Positions 14,401 to 27,078 of a stretch of DNA of 64,000 bases are shown here, in pieces. Every line of letters begins with the position of its first letter. Position 1 is the stretch's first letter. The position numbers were made by a program, and so were the translations under genes. Below the pieces are notes generated by a model. It worked only from the letters and a program-made list of their open reading frames with translations. It was not told the origin of the DNA and ran no database searches. This DNA is from Echinometra lucunter (taxonomy: Eukaryota > Echinodermata > Echinoidea > Camarodonta > Echinometridae), in contig CM057151.1 in assembly GCA_029962745.1 (NCBI GenBank), forward strand, positions 35,397,438 to 35,461,437, given 5' to 3'.

Positions 14401-17400
14401 CATGGGGAAGATTCATGTAATATTCAACAACTGGTGTTGGCCACTCACACAGGCCTGTGAGGTCTTCTACCTTTTTGAGTACAAATACAAATACTCATAC
14501 ACATGTTTCATCTTAGTTTGAGAATTTTTTAAATCAGCTACTCACAAAGTTAGCCAATGCCTTTAAGCTCAATGACAGAATGCATAGTATCACATTCACT
14601 TTGCCCATGATTGGTTTCAAAGTAGTTGAAAGTTATACAATTTACATGTTTTGCATGTTGGACAAAAGATGCAGTGAGACACCTTCGGCTGAATGACAGA
14701 ATGCATAGTATCACATTCACTTTGCTGATGATTGGTTTCAAAGTAGTGGAAGGTTACACATTTACATGTTTTGCACATTGGACAAAAGCACCAGCCATAG
14801 CTGGAATTATGGAGTTTTTATTTTGACCTCCACAGCCATCACTGAAGAGCTCAGCACTTCATACCCCTTGGCTGTCAGCATCCCTTAAGAAGTCAAGGAG
14901 GAAGGATGCAGTCTTACATGATCCTCTCTTAGTCATTGACTCATTGGAGAAATAGCACATACCAGCCTTTGACACTAGATTGTACGTTGTAAAAGTTATA
15001 GCATGCCAACCACCTCTTATAAAATATTTCTGAGCGGTTGGACTTGGGCAGGTACAAGACCTGCTGGAGGTCAAAGGCGGCTGCACAATGCTTTGCCAAG
15101 GGTTGCTGGGCAAGTTCTTTGCTGTTGCTGTACTTTCAGCATGGTGGGCTGAGAATGTAGCATGCAGTTCTTCTTTTGCAGCACCTTGCAACTTCCAATT
15201 GTCATTGTCACAGAGTCCACACAAGTCTTTTTTGGGCCTGTGAATTTTGTACTTCAGGGCTTTTATCACCCTTTTGTACATAGACAGAGAAGCACATCTT
15301 CCAAATTCCCTCACAAACATTACATACATTGTGTTCTTCCTTGGCTCAGGGGCCAAATATATGACTGAAGAGGATGACCGGCAATAGTGTGATGGGACCC
15401 TTGGAAAGCATTTGAGGTGATCCTCAATTTTCTTTTTCTGCTGAGGATCCGCATTTGTTATTCCTCCCCTCTTCTCTCCCTCCACAATCCCACACTGAAT
15501 TACTTTTTTCTGTAGCACTGTACTTACCTGTCTTTCTGAGATAGCAAGAGTTCCCAGAAACAACTTTTTGCATACTTCTGTTTGTTCCTCAATACCCATA
15601 GTTGAGGGCAAGAAGTATGATACAATCCGTTTCTTCTGACTGTTTTCTGCATTTGGATTGGCTTTCCTTGAGAAATGGCGGGCTAACTACTCTCTTTTCA
15701 AGGTCAGACTACCCAGATTGTAGTATTCACGCCTACCTTTCTTTATGTGCTAAATACCTATCTTGGAAAAACTGAGGCCTCTTACCTGACACATTGCCAA
15801 GTTACATGTAACATTCATATTTCATTTACCTTCTATGAGCTTTCCAGATTTTTTTGATGTGTATGCTTCACCATTATTTCATTTAGCTTTAACTTTTTTG
15901 TTTTTGGCCCTGGTTTCATGAGGAGTGACAGTGCTAATTGACAATTCATGGTCAGGCAAAATGTCATATATCAAATTTCTCTTTAAAAACACAGAATTTG
16001 GTATCAAAATTTTGTAAGTAGATAGTAAACGTGCTGGACTATCTTAAAATGCAGAAAACTCAAATTCGAAAATTTTAGCCATTTTTTACTGATACGACGG
16101 TTCAGATGACCACCGACAAAATGGAATGCCTCTCTCAAGTACTTAAATGCTGTGCATAGACTAGAACTCATGGCCAACTTGATACACCTTCCTCAAGACC
16201 AAATAAATGCCAAATATTGATGACAAAAACTATGTCCCCGTCTTACTGGTCTTGTTCTTTTCCAGCTGCAATGAAAGAAGGAAACCAGGAGCGGATCGTC
16301 AAGAAGGTACCCAAAGGAACATCGGAATATCAGGCTACATGGATTGTTGAGAGTGATGGAGAGGAGGAGGAGGAAGATGAGGTAGTACTCCAGTAAAATA
16401 TTAAAGCTCTTGTACAGGCTTAGTAGCAACAAGAAAATTGGCATAAAATTGATTAAATATAGTCTCATATTGTCTGCCTTGCATAAAAAGATATGTGTGT
16501 GAGATCTTGTGATATTCCAGACCTCCCAACCATTCTAAATTTGGAGGAAAGAATCTGAATAGTGACCATTCCAAGCTTTCGTTTTGATATGATTTTCCTA
16601 TTTTTATGCCTCCGCCCACCGTAGGTGGTTGCCGGAGGCATTATGTTTTCGGGTCGTCCGTCCGTCCGTCCGTCCGTCCCGTTTTCGTTCTCGCGATAAC
16701 TTAAGAACCGTGTGACGGATCAACTTCAAACTTGGCTCAGGTATGCATATGGGAGGGACAATGATCTGATTAGATTTTGGAGTGTCAAGGTCAAAGGTCA
16801 AGGTCATAGAGCTAATAATACACATAAAAATGGCTCGTTCTCGCGATAACTTAAGAACCATTTGACAGATTGGCTTCAGACTTGGCTCATGTATGCACAT
16901 GGAAGGGACAATGATCTGATTAGATTTTGGGGTCACAAGGTCAAAGGTCAAAGGTCATAGAGGTCATTATGTACATAGAAATGGTTCGTTTTCAGCATAA
17001 CTCAACAACCATTTGACCGATCAACCTCAAACTTGGCACAGGTATGCATATGGGAGGGACAATTATCTGCTTAGATTTTGGAGTCTCAAGGTCAAAGGTC
17101 AAGGTCATTGAGGTAATAATACACTTAAAAATGGCTCGTTCTCGCGATAACTTAAGAACCATTTGACAGATTGGCTTCAAACTTGGCTCATGTATGCATA
17201 TGGAAGGGACAATGATCTGATTAGATTTTGGGGTCTCAAGGTCAAAGGCCAAAGGTCATAGAGGTCATTATGTACATAGAAATGGTTCGTTCTTGTGATA
17301 ACTCAGTAACCATTTGACGGTTGAACAAACTTGGCTCATGTATGCATATGGAAAGGGCAATACTCTCATTAGATTTGGGGGTCACAAGGTCAAAGGTCAA

Positions 17401-20400
17401 GGTCAAAGATGTCATATGGATATGGGAGGGACAATTATCTGCTTAGATTTTGGAGTCTCAAGGTCAAAGGTCAAGGTCATTGAGGTAATAATACACTTAA
17501 AAATGGCTCGTTCTCGCGATAACTTAAGAACCATTTGACAGATTGGCTTCAAACTTGGCTCATGTATGCATATGGAAGGGACAATGATCTGATTAGATTT
17601 TGGGGTCTCAAGGTCAAAGGCCAAAGGTCATAGAGGTCATTATGTACATAGAAATGGTTCGTTCTTGTGATAACTCAGTAACCATTTGACGGTTGAACAA
17701 ACTTGGCTCATGTATGCATATGGAAAGGGCAATACTCTCATTAGATTTGGGGGTCACAAGGTCAAAGGTCAAGGTCAAAGATGTCATTGTATGAATGAAA
17801 ATAAAGCAAAATGAAGTGCCATTTATTTTTGATCTGGTAATGGCGGAGGCATAAAATTCGACCACGCGTGGTCGAAGATTCATCTAGTTCTTGATAAATT
17901 TACTATGCACTCCTGTGGGAAATGATGTTTCTTTCCTAATTTTGAGCAAAATCATCCCTATTTTTCAGTCAGAAAGGTTGGGAGGTCTGGATATTCCATT
18001 TATGATTTCTGGTGAACTTTATTGTATATGGCTAAAAGGACGCAATAGAACGGTTACACTCTGCCCTAAAGCTATGACCCCTGCATGTCGATGGCTCCCT
18101 ACACAACATTCACAGCGCTTCATTGGGCTTATCGCACAGTAGAACTCTCATTGGTTTTACACGTATGCAGGCACTGGGTGATGCACATCAACATTGTTGA
18201 CTTTCGATCGGGCCAGCGATCGGGCCAGCGATCAAAAGTATTTTTTGCCTTTTATTCACTTCTTATTGGACTTCAGGGGGAAAAAAAATTCACATCATCT
18301 TAGTTTTGCCTTTACATTTGCTACTAAGCAGCTAGAATCAAATGAATCTGACCAATACAACAGTTTCTGATGGCCTACGACCACTAGTACTGTAAGTAAC
18401 CTTTAAACGAGAGGCTAGAACTAGCATGTTTTTGAGAGCATTGGAAGAGCTCTCTGAAAAAACAAAAACTTTCTGCAACTCTCCTAGTTTTTATTTTTCA
18501 TCACAAGCCCTGCATGTCGATGGCTCCCCTCACAACATTCACAGCGCTTCATTTGGCTTATCACACAGTAGAACTCTCATTCTCGTTCTTTTTCTTGATG
18601 TGCAAACTGTGCTTGTCCTTTACAAGTCTTTCTGTATAGTGTATCCTGCTTTCTGTAATACAAAAATAACTTCAACATTACTTTTGAACTATTTTTCACA
18701 CTACATATATTAACAAAATATATTATACAAATATCCTTTGCCTTGAGAGTTTCTGGTTAAATCTATGGGCAAGAGGTGACTCCGAAATAGTACTATTCAC
18801 TGAGGGGCGCAGCCCCTGAAGTGAATGGTACTATTGGAGGCACCGAGGCCCATGGTTTTCACCAGAAATTCGAAATTATGGCAGAGCATATTTGTTTTAT
18901 ATTTTGGATCAAGATCCATATGTATCTTTATATGTATTTTATTTTCTTATATTTTGTGCAAGTAAATGTTGTTTGACAAGTATTCATATTCTATTTTCAT
19001 TTTTTTTTTCTAAATGATACACGGCCCCATTGTAAATCAGCCAAGTAGGTAAATTGGGCTTTTACCTTGGTTAAGTAAATCAGTTAAATCACATCAAATC
19101 AATATTCTTTAATTCATATTTATGTCTTATCGAATGCTTTATGAGTCTAATCGTTATACGAATAAACTGCAAAGTGATCAGAAATTGAGAAACGCAGTAG
19201 CCGTGACACCGCACGAGTTACCCATGGTACGCACTCGAACTCTCGTATGCCCACTGAATATTTCACTTTGCGCATGTAGATTTCGCGTATTGTGACGTCA
19301 TTTCCCAAATAGTATACCTTCATGTCAACATTCTGAAATAGGTGAAAATACAAATGATCACGTGAAGGTCTTTAAGCCAATTACTAAAGGATAAATTTCT
19401 GATCCAAAATATAAAGTGAAATATAATATGAACAAAAACATGTTTTGGCAATTTTTGTTGTTGTTGTAATAGGAGAGTGATGAGGAGGAAGAGGAGGAGG
19501 AGGCAGCAGATGCCATGCTACCCGAAGCAGAAGATGCGGAGTCCGTTGCAGAAGAGCCTTCAGAAGCAGATGACATGGAGTTTGAGACGGTATGTTAGTC
19601 CTCCTTCATCTCAGTTTTATATCATAAATTGTACAGGTACATTTTACACTGGGCACTCTAGAGAATGGTATGCCAACTTTAATAATGATTAGGCCAGCCT
19701 CTCTATAAAAAGTCAGTCCATCAATCAAGTGAAACATGTGGCATGATATTGTGCTTGAAGTTGGACATAGATATCAGAAAGTGATCAAAGAAAATCAGCA
19801 CAATGGCTGCTGTAGTTAGATTGATTTTTTAAAAAGAAACACGCGTGCACACATTGGTATCAATGTTCCTATAGCACGATAATTTATTTATTGTAAGATA
19901 AAAGAGCAATGTAGATAAAATGCCTTATTCAAGGGCATAAGTGCCGTGCCAGGGAACCCCCGATTCTCACGTCTCCAGTCAAGTGCCTTAAACCACTCAA
20001 CCACAACACCTCCATTATGATGTGTATTTTATGGGAGGGGGGATTAGGGAGAAAAAAAAGGGAAAAACGAAGAGCAATACTAAAACATTCAGTGTACATT
20101 AAAAAGTGATGGCCAGCAAGAATAGCAGGTAAATTTATCTGCCAAGATTTGCTTCTAACCCATTGAATACTATACCTGTGATATGGCTCTGGCTAGGGTC
20201 TATGGAAAATGTTGCTTTTACCGAAATCAAATCGTGCTCAATGGGGTTAATATTGCTGCTTAGGATGGCTCATTAGATTTATATGTCAAATTCCAAATAG
20301 CGGCTCACTCTACAATACAGGGTATATTGAGAAAGGTGGAATCATATTGCAACTCGGGGGAGCATTTCATGAAGTGTCTTGTCAGTGATTTTTACTGACA

Positions 20401-22155
20401 ACTGTTATCAGCAACTGAAATCCTTGCATCTGATTGGCTGAGAGCAAATTTGTCAGTAAAAATCACTGACAAGACACTTCATGAAATGCTCCCAAGTTTA
20501 CATTGTGTTTTTTAGCAAGGAAAATTGAATCTTACACAACATGAGGGTTACTGTCAATGGTCCTGTTTAGGCAGAGGGATAAAAACAATGGTAGTGTTGA
20601 ATTCACTTTGTTTATTCATCCTTTCATTATAGATAAGCATCAGTGGAGGAAGCAAGGAGAACTATGATGTTCATTTTGATGAAGAGGAAGAAAAGAAATT
20701 GTGAGTATTGCCATTTCCTCTTTGTGTAGACAGTTGCTATGTTTTGTTTTGGGGGGTTTTTTTCACCATAGTCATTGACAAATGATAAAATTCACTGAGT
20801 TACTTGGAAATATGCAAAGGAGCAGTGCATATATGTTTGAAGTGCTACGTCCCTTTGGTATGACACAACTGATAATTATATTAGTTGAAAGCAAAAATGG
20901 CAATGAATTGCACCTTGTGTTTGATTTAAATAATGATTGTACAACTACAACACAATTTGGTCTCTGTATATTGATGTTATTATTTTTTTTAGAGTGGTCA
21001 TAAGCACATTAAAATACAATTTTAGACTATAGTACTAAATGTGTTCTTCCCCAATAAGAGATTAGTTTGTTTTGGTTTTTTGTTTGTGATTGTATTATTT
21101 TTTCTTCAAAAAAGATGGCTTTGAAAAAATGCCTTTGTATCATTTTTCTCCTTTCTCTCTCTTTCCTTATCTCTTTTATTTCTTATATCCCTTTGTACTT
21201 CAGAATAGCTAACTAGATTGATGGCGCATTGCAAATGGTGTATCTATTATTATTATCATTATTTTCATGTTGTCCAAAATTGTATTTTAGTGCGCTTATC
21301 TCAAAGCTTTGTTAAAATACAGTATGGATCTTTTATAACATACATAATCTAAATAATCTACAGATCAAGACTTTCCTCTAGCAACCTGATTTAAACTCAC
21401 ATGGATTGCTTTCACTCTTTTCTTACCCTGGAATAATAATCCTATCATATGTGCTTCATTGATAAATCCATCAAGGCAATGACCAGTGGGCAGCCTCTCC
21501 TGGATAAATAGTGGCAAAATGTAGAGTAATGCCTTGAAGGAAAATGCTACCACCATAGACATCTATAATCCTTCAGCATAATCCAGAAGATGATGAGACA
21601 TCTAGCCCTTTCTATACCCCAGCGCAAATGCATGTACTGAGTGGCACATGCAGGGCTGTCCTTTAAAGGTGGTAAGAGGTAAAACTTGCTGCCTATACAC
21701 TCATTTCTTACTGATCAATGAAAAACATTGCAATAGCTTGTACATCTATGGGTTAATATGTATGTCTAATATACATACATGAATATGAATGTCAGAGGGA
21801 GTGAGTTGGCTCAGTCGGTAAAGTGTCTGCCTTTCGAACCAAAAGATCGTGGGTTCTAGTCCAGCCAAGGCGGATGACTGAAGCCTACGTTGTGTGTTAT
21901 CGTGCCCCTCCCCTGTTTCATAGACGCAGGCTATGCTACAGTGGAAAACACTCCGTCCCTCGGATAAGACGTTAAATGGAGTCACCACCTTTGCACCTTA
22001 AAGATCCCACTGCACTATTCGTATAAGAGTAGGGGGAAACCCCGGTGTATGTGGTCCACCTGCAAACCCCCAATCAGTGATATCGGGAGGAGAGACCTCA
22101 GGGTTACAGTGATTCAATTCGCTTTTCCCCTCCCAGGCACAGGTGACGCCAAATC

Positions 22156-22199
<44 letters not shown>

Positions 22200-25100
22200 A
22201 ACAAAGGTAGAAAAGATTAATTCAAATTTTGTTCTTAGGTGTGCACCAGATTGCATGATTTCAAGCGAAAAAATGCAAAAGCTCCCTACCGAGGGAGAGG
22301 TGATACTCCCTCCCACCCCTCCCCTTCCTCTTAGTTGCTTCCCCACCTCTCGCATGGTCACTCCACTCCCTAGCAATGATGTTACCTCCTATAAACTACC
22401 AATTACCTCCTTCAAGAAAAAATAACAAGACCCCTGCACATGTAGATTTCTCAATGATGATTTTATATGTATCTGTGTGCCATCTTTGTTTGAGCAGACT
22501 AGAGAAATACAGAGAGGAGAGAAGCCATGAAATGTTTCCAGATGAAGTGGACACACCCATGCATATGCCTGCAAGAACAAGGTTTGCTAGGTAAGTGGTC
22601 AGTGGTCTAGCTGGTAGTCTTAGGTAATATATGATAGTGATAGATTGTAGGTGGTGATGATGGTAGGTGGTGATTGCTGGTAGAAGTGGTAAGTGGTAGG
22701 TGGTATGTGGCAGTGGTAGGTGTATTAGGTGGCAGTGGTAGGTACATATGGTTATTGGTTGGTGCTGTGTAGTAGTGGTAGTGTTTTGTCATTGACATTA
22801 GCATAAAGTGTTACATGTAAAAGAGGTAGATGGTAGGTTGTAGTAGTAGAAGATGAAAGGCAGCACTTGGTAAGTGGTACGTGTAGGTAGAAATGATGAG
22901 TGGTAATGGGAAGTGGCAGGTGATAGTAGGTAGCGGTAGATGATAGTAGTAGGTGGTAGGTGGTTGATGGTAGTGGTGGGTGGTAAATGGAAGTGGTAGA
23001 TGGTTGGTTGGTAGGTGGTTGATGTTAGTGGTAGGTGGCAGTGGTAAATGGAAGTGGTAGATGGATGGTTGGTAGGTGGTTGATGTTAGTGGTAGGTGGC
23101 AGTGGTAAATGGAAAGGGTAGGTACTAGTAGGTAGTGGTAGATGGTAGTGTTAGCTGGTAGTGGTAAATTGGAGTGGTAGGTGATAGTAGGTAGCGGTAG
23201 ATGATAGTAGTAGGTGGTAGGTGGTTGGTAGTGGTGGGTGGTAAATGGAAGTGGTAGATGGATGGTTGGTAGGTGGTTGATGTTAGTGGTAGGTGGCAGT
23301 GGTAAATGGAAAGGGTAGGTACTAGTAGGTAGTGGTAGATGGTAGTGTTAGGTGGTAGTGGTAAATGGGAGTGGCAGGTGATAGTAGGTTGTGTTAGATG
23401 GTAATGGTAGGTGGTTGATGTTTATGGTAGGTGGGAGTGGTAGATGTTACATGGTCAGTGATGGTGGTAGGTGGTAGTTTGTTGATGAGAGTGATAGGTG
23501 TTATTGATCAATGATAGTGGTAAACAATAATGTTAAATGGGAGGTACATGCCTTTGATAGTAGATGTAGGCTGTGGTGGTAGGTGATAGGAGGTAGTAGG
23601 ATGTTAGTGGTTTGTGGTACATTATAGGTGGTAGTGGTACCTATGGGTGGCGAAGGAAATCAATTAAGAGCAGCCTTGGGTGTTTCATCGTCTTGTCAAT
23701 GATTTTCACTGACAACTTGTCAGTTATAAGGCTAGTCAGAAATTATCAGGGAAATTGACTTTGTCAGTGAAAATAATGGACAAGACACTTGATAAAATGC
23801 CCCTGAAATACATGTTATATATTAAAGTCTGATCTAATTTTGGTTCCAGGTATCGTGGTTTGAAGAGTTTCCGGACATCACCCTGGGACCCTAAGGAGAA
23901 CCTTCCTCTGGACTATGCCAGGATATTCCAGTTTGAGAGCTTTGATAGGACCAAGAAAAGAGTGCTATCTACAAGAAATGAAGGTCTTGCAGAGGTAAGT
24001 AGTGTTTTTCTGCAGTAGGTCATTCCATCAATGGTTACCTGTGGGAATACATGTATTTCATGTATTTTATGTATGGGGATACTGTATGTATGGGAATATC
24101 CTATGCATTTTAACCAGTGGTATAACATGCTCTGCTTCTTTGCTGGTCTCTGTTTTGATTTTCATTCTTTCATACAGTTCCTTTTGTCATAGCTATTCTT
24201 TCTTTTTTTTGGGGGGGGGGGGGGGTATATTGGATTCTATCTTATATCCCTTTATTTTACCTTCTTTTCTATGTTATATTTTAATTATGTTTGTATAATT
24301 GATATTTTGAAAAATAAAAATGAAATAAAATCTTTGAATCTGAATTTGAAATCTGAATCTGGATGAAATAACCAAGAATGTTACCTATTGAACACCATTC
24401 TCATTAAATTTTGGTGAAAGATAGCAGCCCCCTGTCTTCATGTAAAAGGTCACTTTGCAGGAGAAAAGAGGTAGACGAGGATGTAAAACATGTTGATTAA
24501 TATGCCATGTCTTATAATGTATATGAATTGAAACGTGAGAATAATTTAAATGGTTTATTCTGTTTGCCTCTGTTTTGTAGGTTGGAAACTACATTACCAT
24601 ACACATAGCTGATGTACCAAGAAGTGCTTTTGGTAAGATTGTTTCTAGTCTTTATTCATGTTAGTAATTAAAAATGCCATTGGTTTAGTCTTGTCCAAAA
24701 GGAAAGATGTCCAATATTGTTTGATGTCCTATCTGTATCTGTATCTGTACTGGTTGCGTCAGTATACTCAGGGTTCCTGTATTCCACCAACATTTTATGT
24801 CGTATGGTCATATGTGCCATGGCAAGACGTGCTTCACTTTTGAAGTCTATTCTTGAAGACTGCGGTGGAGGTAGCTGTCACCACTTCCTCCTTGAGACGG
24901 TTCCATTCAGCTGCTGTCCTATTGAAGAATGAATACTTGTGCACATCTTTCTTTATTAGTACTCTCTGGATTCTTTTGCTGTTCCCTCTAGTTGTTCTGC
25001 CCCCTCTGTTGTTGAAACGGATGTATGAGTCAGCCTTGATACCCACTTCACTATTCATGATCCTGTGTAGGAGTTGAAGTCTAGCGTCCCTCCTTCTGTT

Positions 25101-27047
25101 CTCCAGTGTGCTCCACTCAAGATCCGTAATCATGTGGGAAAAACTGCTTTGTTGCCTGTAGTCATTCATGCAGAACCTGGCAGCCCTTTGTTGAACTGCT
25201 TCAATGAGGGCAATATCCCCTTTTCGGTACGGATCCCAAGAACAGCTGGCGTATTCCAACAAGGGTGTGACTAGGGTTTTGTATGCAGTTTCCTTAATCT
25301 TCTTGGACAGAACCAAAGGTTTCTCTTCAAGAAACCAACATCTCCTCATCAAATTCATTAACAGAAGGGCATAAAGAATGCCCTATTTTATAGTGAAAAT
25401 GGCAAAGGCATATGGCTGACAGATGATTCTGTAGAGTTTGATCATTGATTTCCAGTATTGTTGTAATAAATACTACTGTATGCTCTATCAGCACAAAGTG
25501 TTATATTGTGATAATGAAAAACACAATGAGATAATTGCTGTGAGCTTTCAGTGCAATATTTGATGTTATGTTGTTGAAAAGGGGTAGTAAAAAAGGGGTA
25601 GCTGACTCTATTGTTAATTTAATCCCTCTATTGATCTTGAGATCCTGGGGATTAGCAGTAGAATAGTCCCACCTAGGGCAGGGGGACAGGAAGTCTGCTA
25701 TTGTGAAGGGCAAAAAAAAAAAAGGACTATATAGACTAAACCATCATTAATCCACCTTGACATCACTGCTTTATCCTCTTGCTCCATGTAACTGGTCATT
25801 GACAGCAACAGTATGATGAAAGAAAACCATCCTATAACTAACAACTATTGCACACATTTTTCATAGCAAATTTGAACAAAATCATATGCATTTTCACAAT
25901 CAGACTTTAGATTGATAATGTTGGTGGTATAGTGTAAACAAAAAAATTATCAGATATCTTTGTCTTCATATTGTGAGCCAAGATTCGAATGAGAGTGCTT
26001 AGTTACTTTACATCCAAATAAATAGGTTTTTATTCCAACTGTCACCACATTTCTCTCTTGATATATTTATGTAGAAACTCTGCCAACAAAACTCCTTACA
26101 TTGTTAGCCTATTAAATGCATTATTTGATGTGTTTAATGAAAGTTTTGATAGTCCCAAGTTCTCTCAAGGTTGATGATATCTTCTGATTTGTTTTAATTA
26201 TAGATGATTATGATCCATCTCATCCTCTTGTAGTATTCGGTCTCCTTCAGCATGAACAGAAGGTTAGTAATATTACTTGCATTATGATTAGATCCGTCGC
26301 TTCACTTCAGTTCATTTCAGTTCAATGCAATTCATTTATTCATCCATCTCAAAATATTAATGGAAATTTTAAGTGTGATGTTTATTTTACGAGACGCATT
26401 TAACAGCACATGAGCATGGTCTGTTGTTACCATCGTTACAATAACTAAAACAGTAAATAATGCGGGGAAACATACAAAGATGGAGAGAAAGAGAGAGAGT
26501 TTGTAGTGGATAAAGAGGAGAAGAGAGATGTGTAGCAAAGGAAATAAGAAGAAGTGCCCATAGGGAAGAGAGAGAGAGAGAGAGATGAAAAAAAAAATGT
26601 AAGAACTAGACTGTGCAAAGATAAAATAGAGGAGTGAGGTTGACAAAAAATTATAGATCGGTATTGCAGGAGCAGTAAAAAAGAGTAATAAAATGTCAGA
26701 TAATGGGTTTGCTACCCTACTAGAAACAGTCTCTGTGAAGAAAGCTCCTGGCATGTGCAGGTAGACTGCCCCAAACTTCATTGTTTAATAATTGGTACAG
26801 ACAAACCAGCTTCCATGACCACCTAGAAAGACCACCTGTCTCTTAAGAACCACAATTTTTGTTTCCCTTGAATAAATTTTCCCACTTAAACTTGAATTAA
26901 AGAAACCTATATATAAAGAACTCCTGCTCATTAAGTTTTTCTTCTCTTCCATGAGTGGTCTGTATATACAGGTTTCACTGTAGTTAATTTACTCAAACCT
27001 TTATGTAAAGAGGGTAGGGGCATGCATTCCTCCAGTTCCCTCCCCCC

Positions 27048-27078
<31 letters not shown>

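Noticed and set aside
16604..17624. Repeated minus-strand frames ([15 protein letters not shown] type)
   Set aside because: They are translations of the tandem units of the Helitron-like element; the same peptide recurs because the DNA repeats, not because of a protein family.
26332..26781. 149-codon minus-strand frame
   Set aside because: It overlies an AG-rich simple repeat in TSR1 intron 16 and reads as hydrophobic low-complexity sequence with no recognisable domain.
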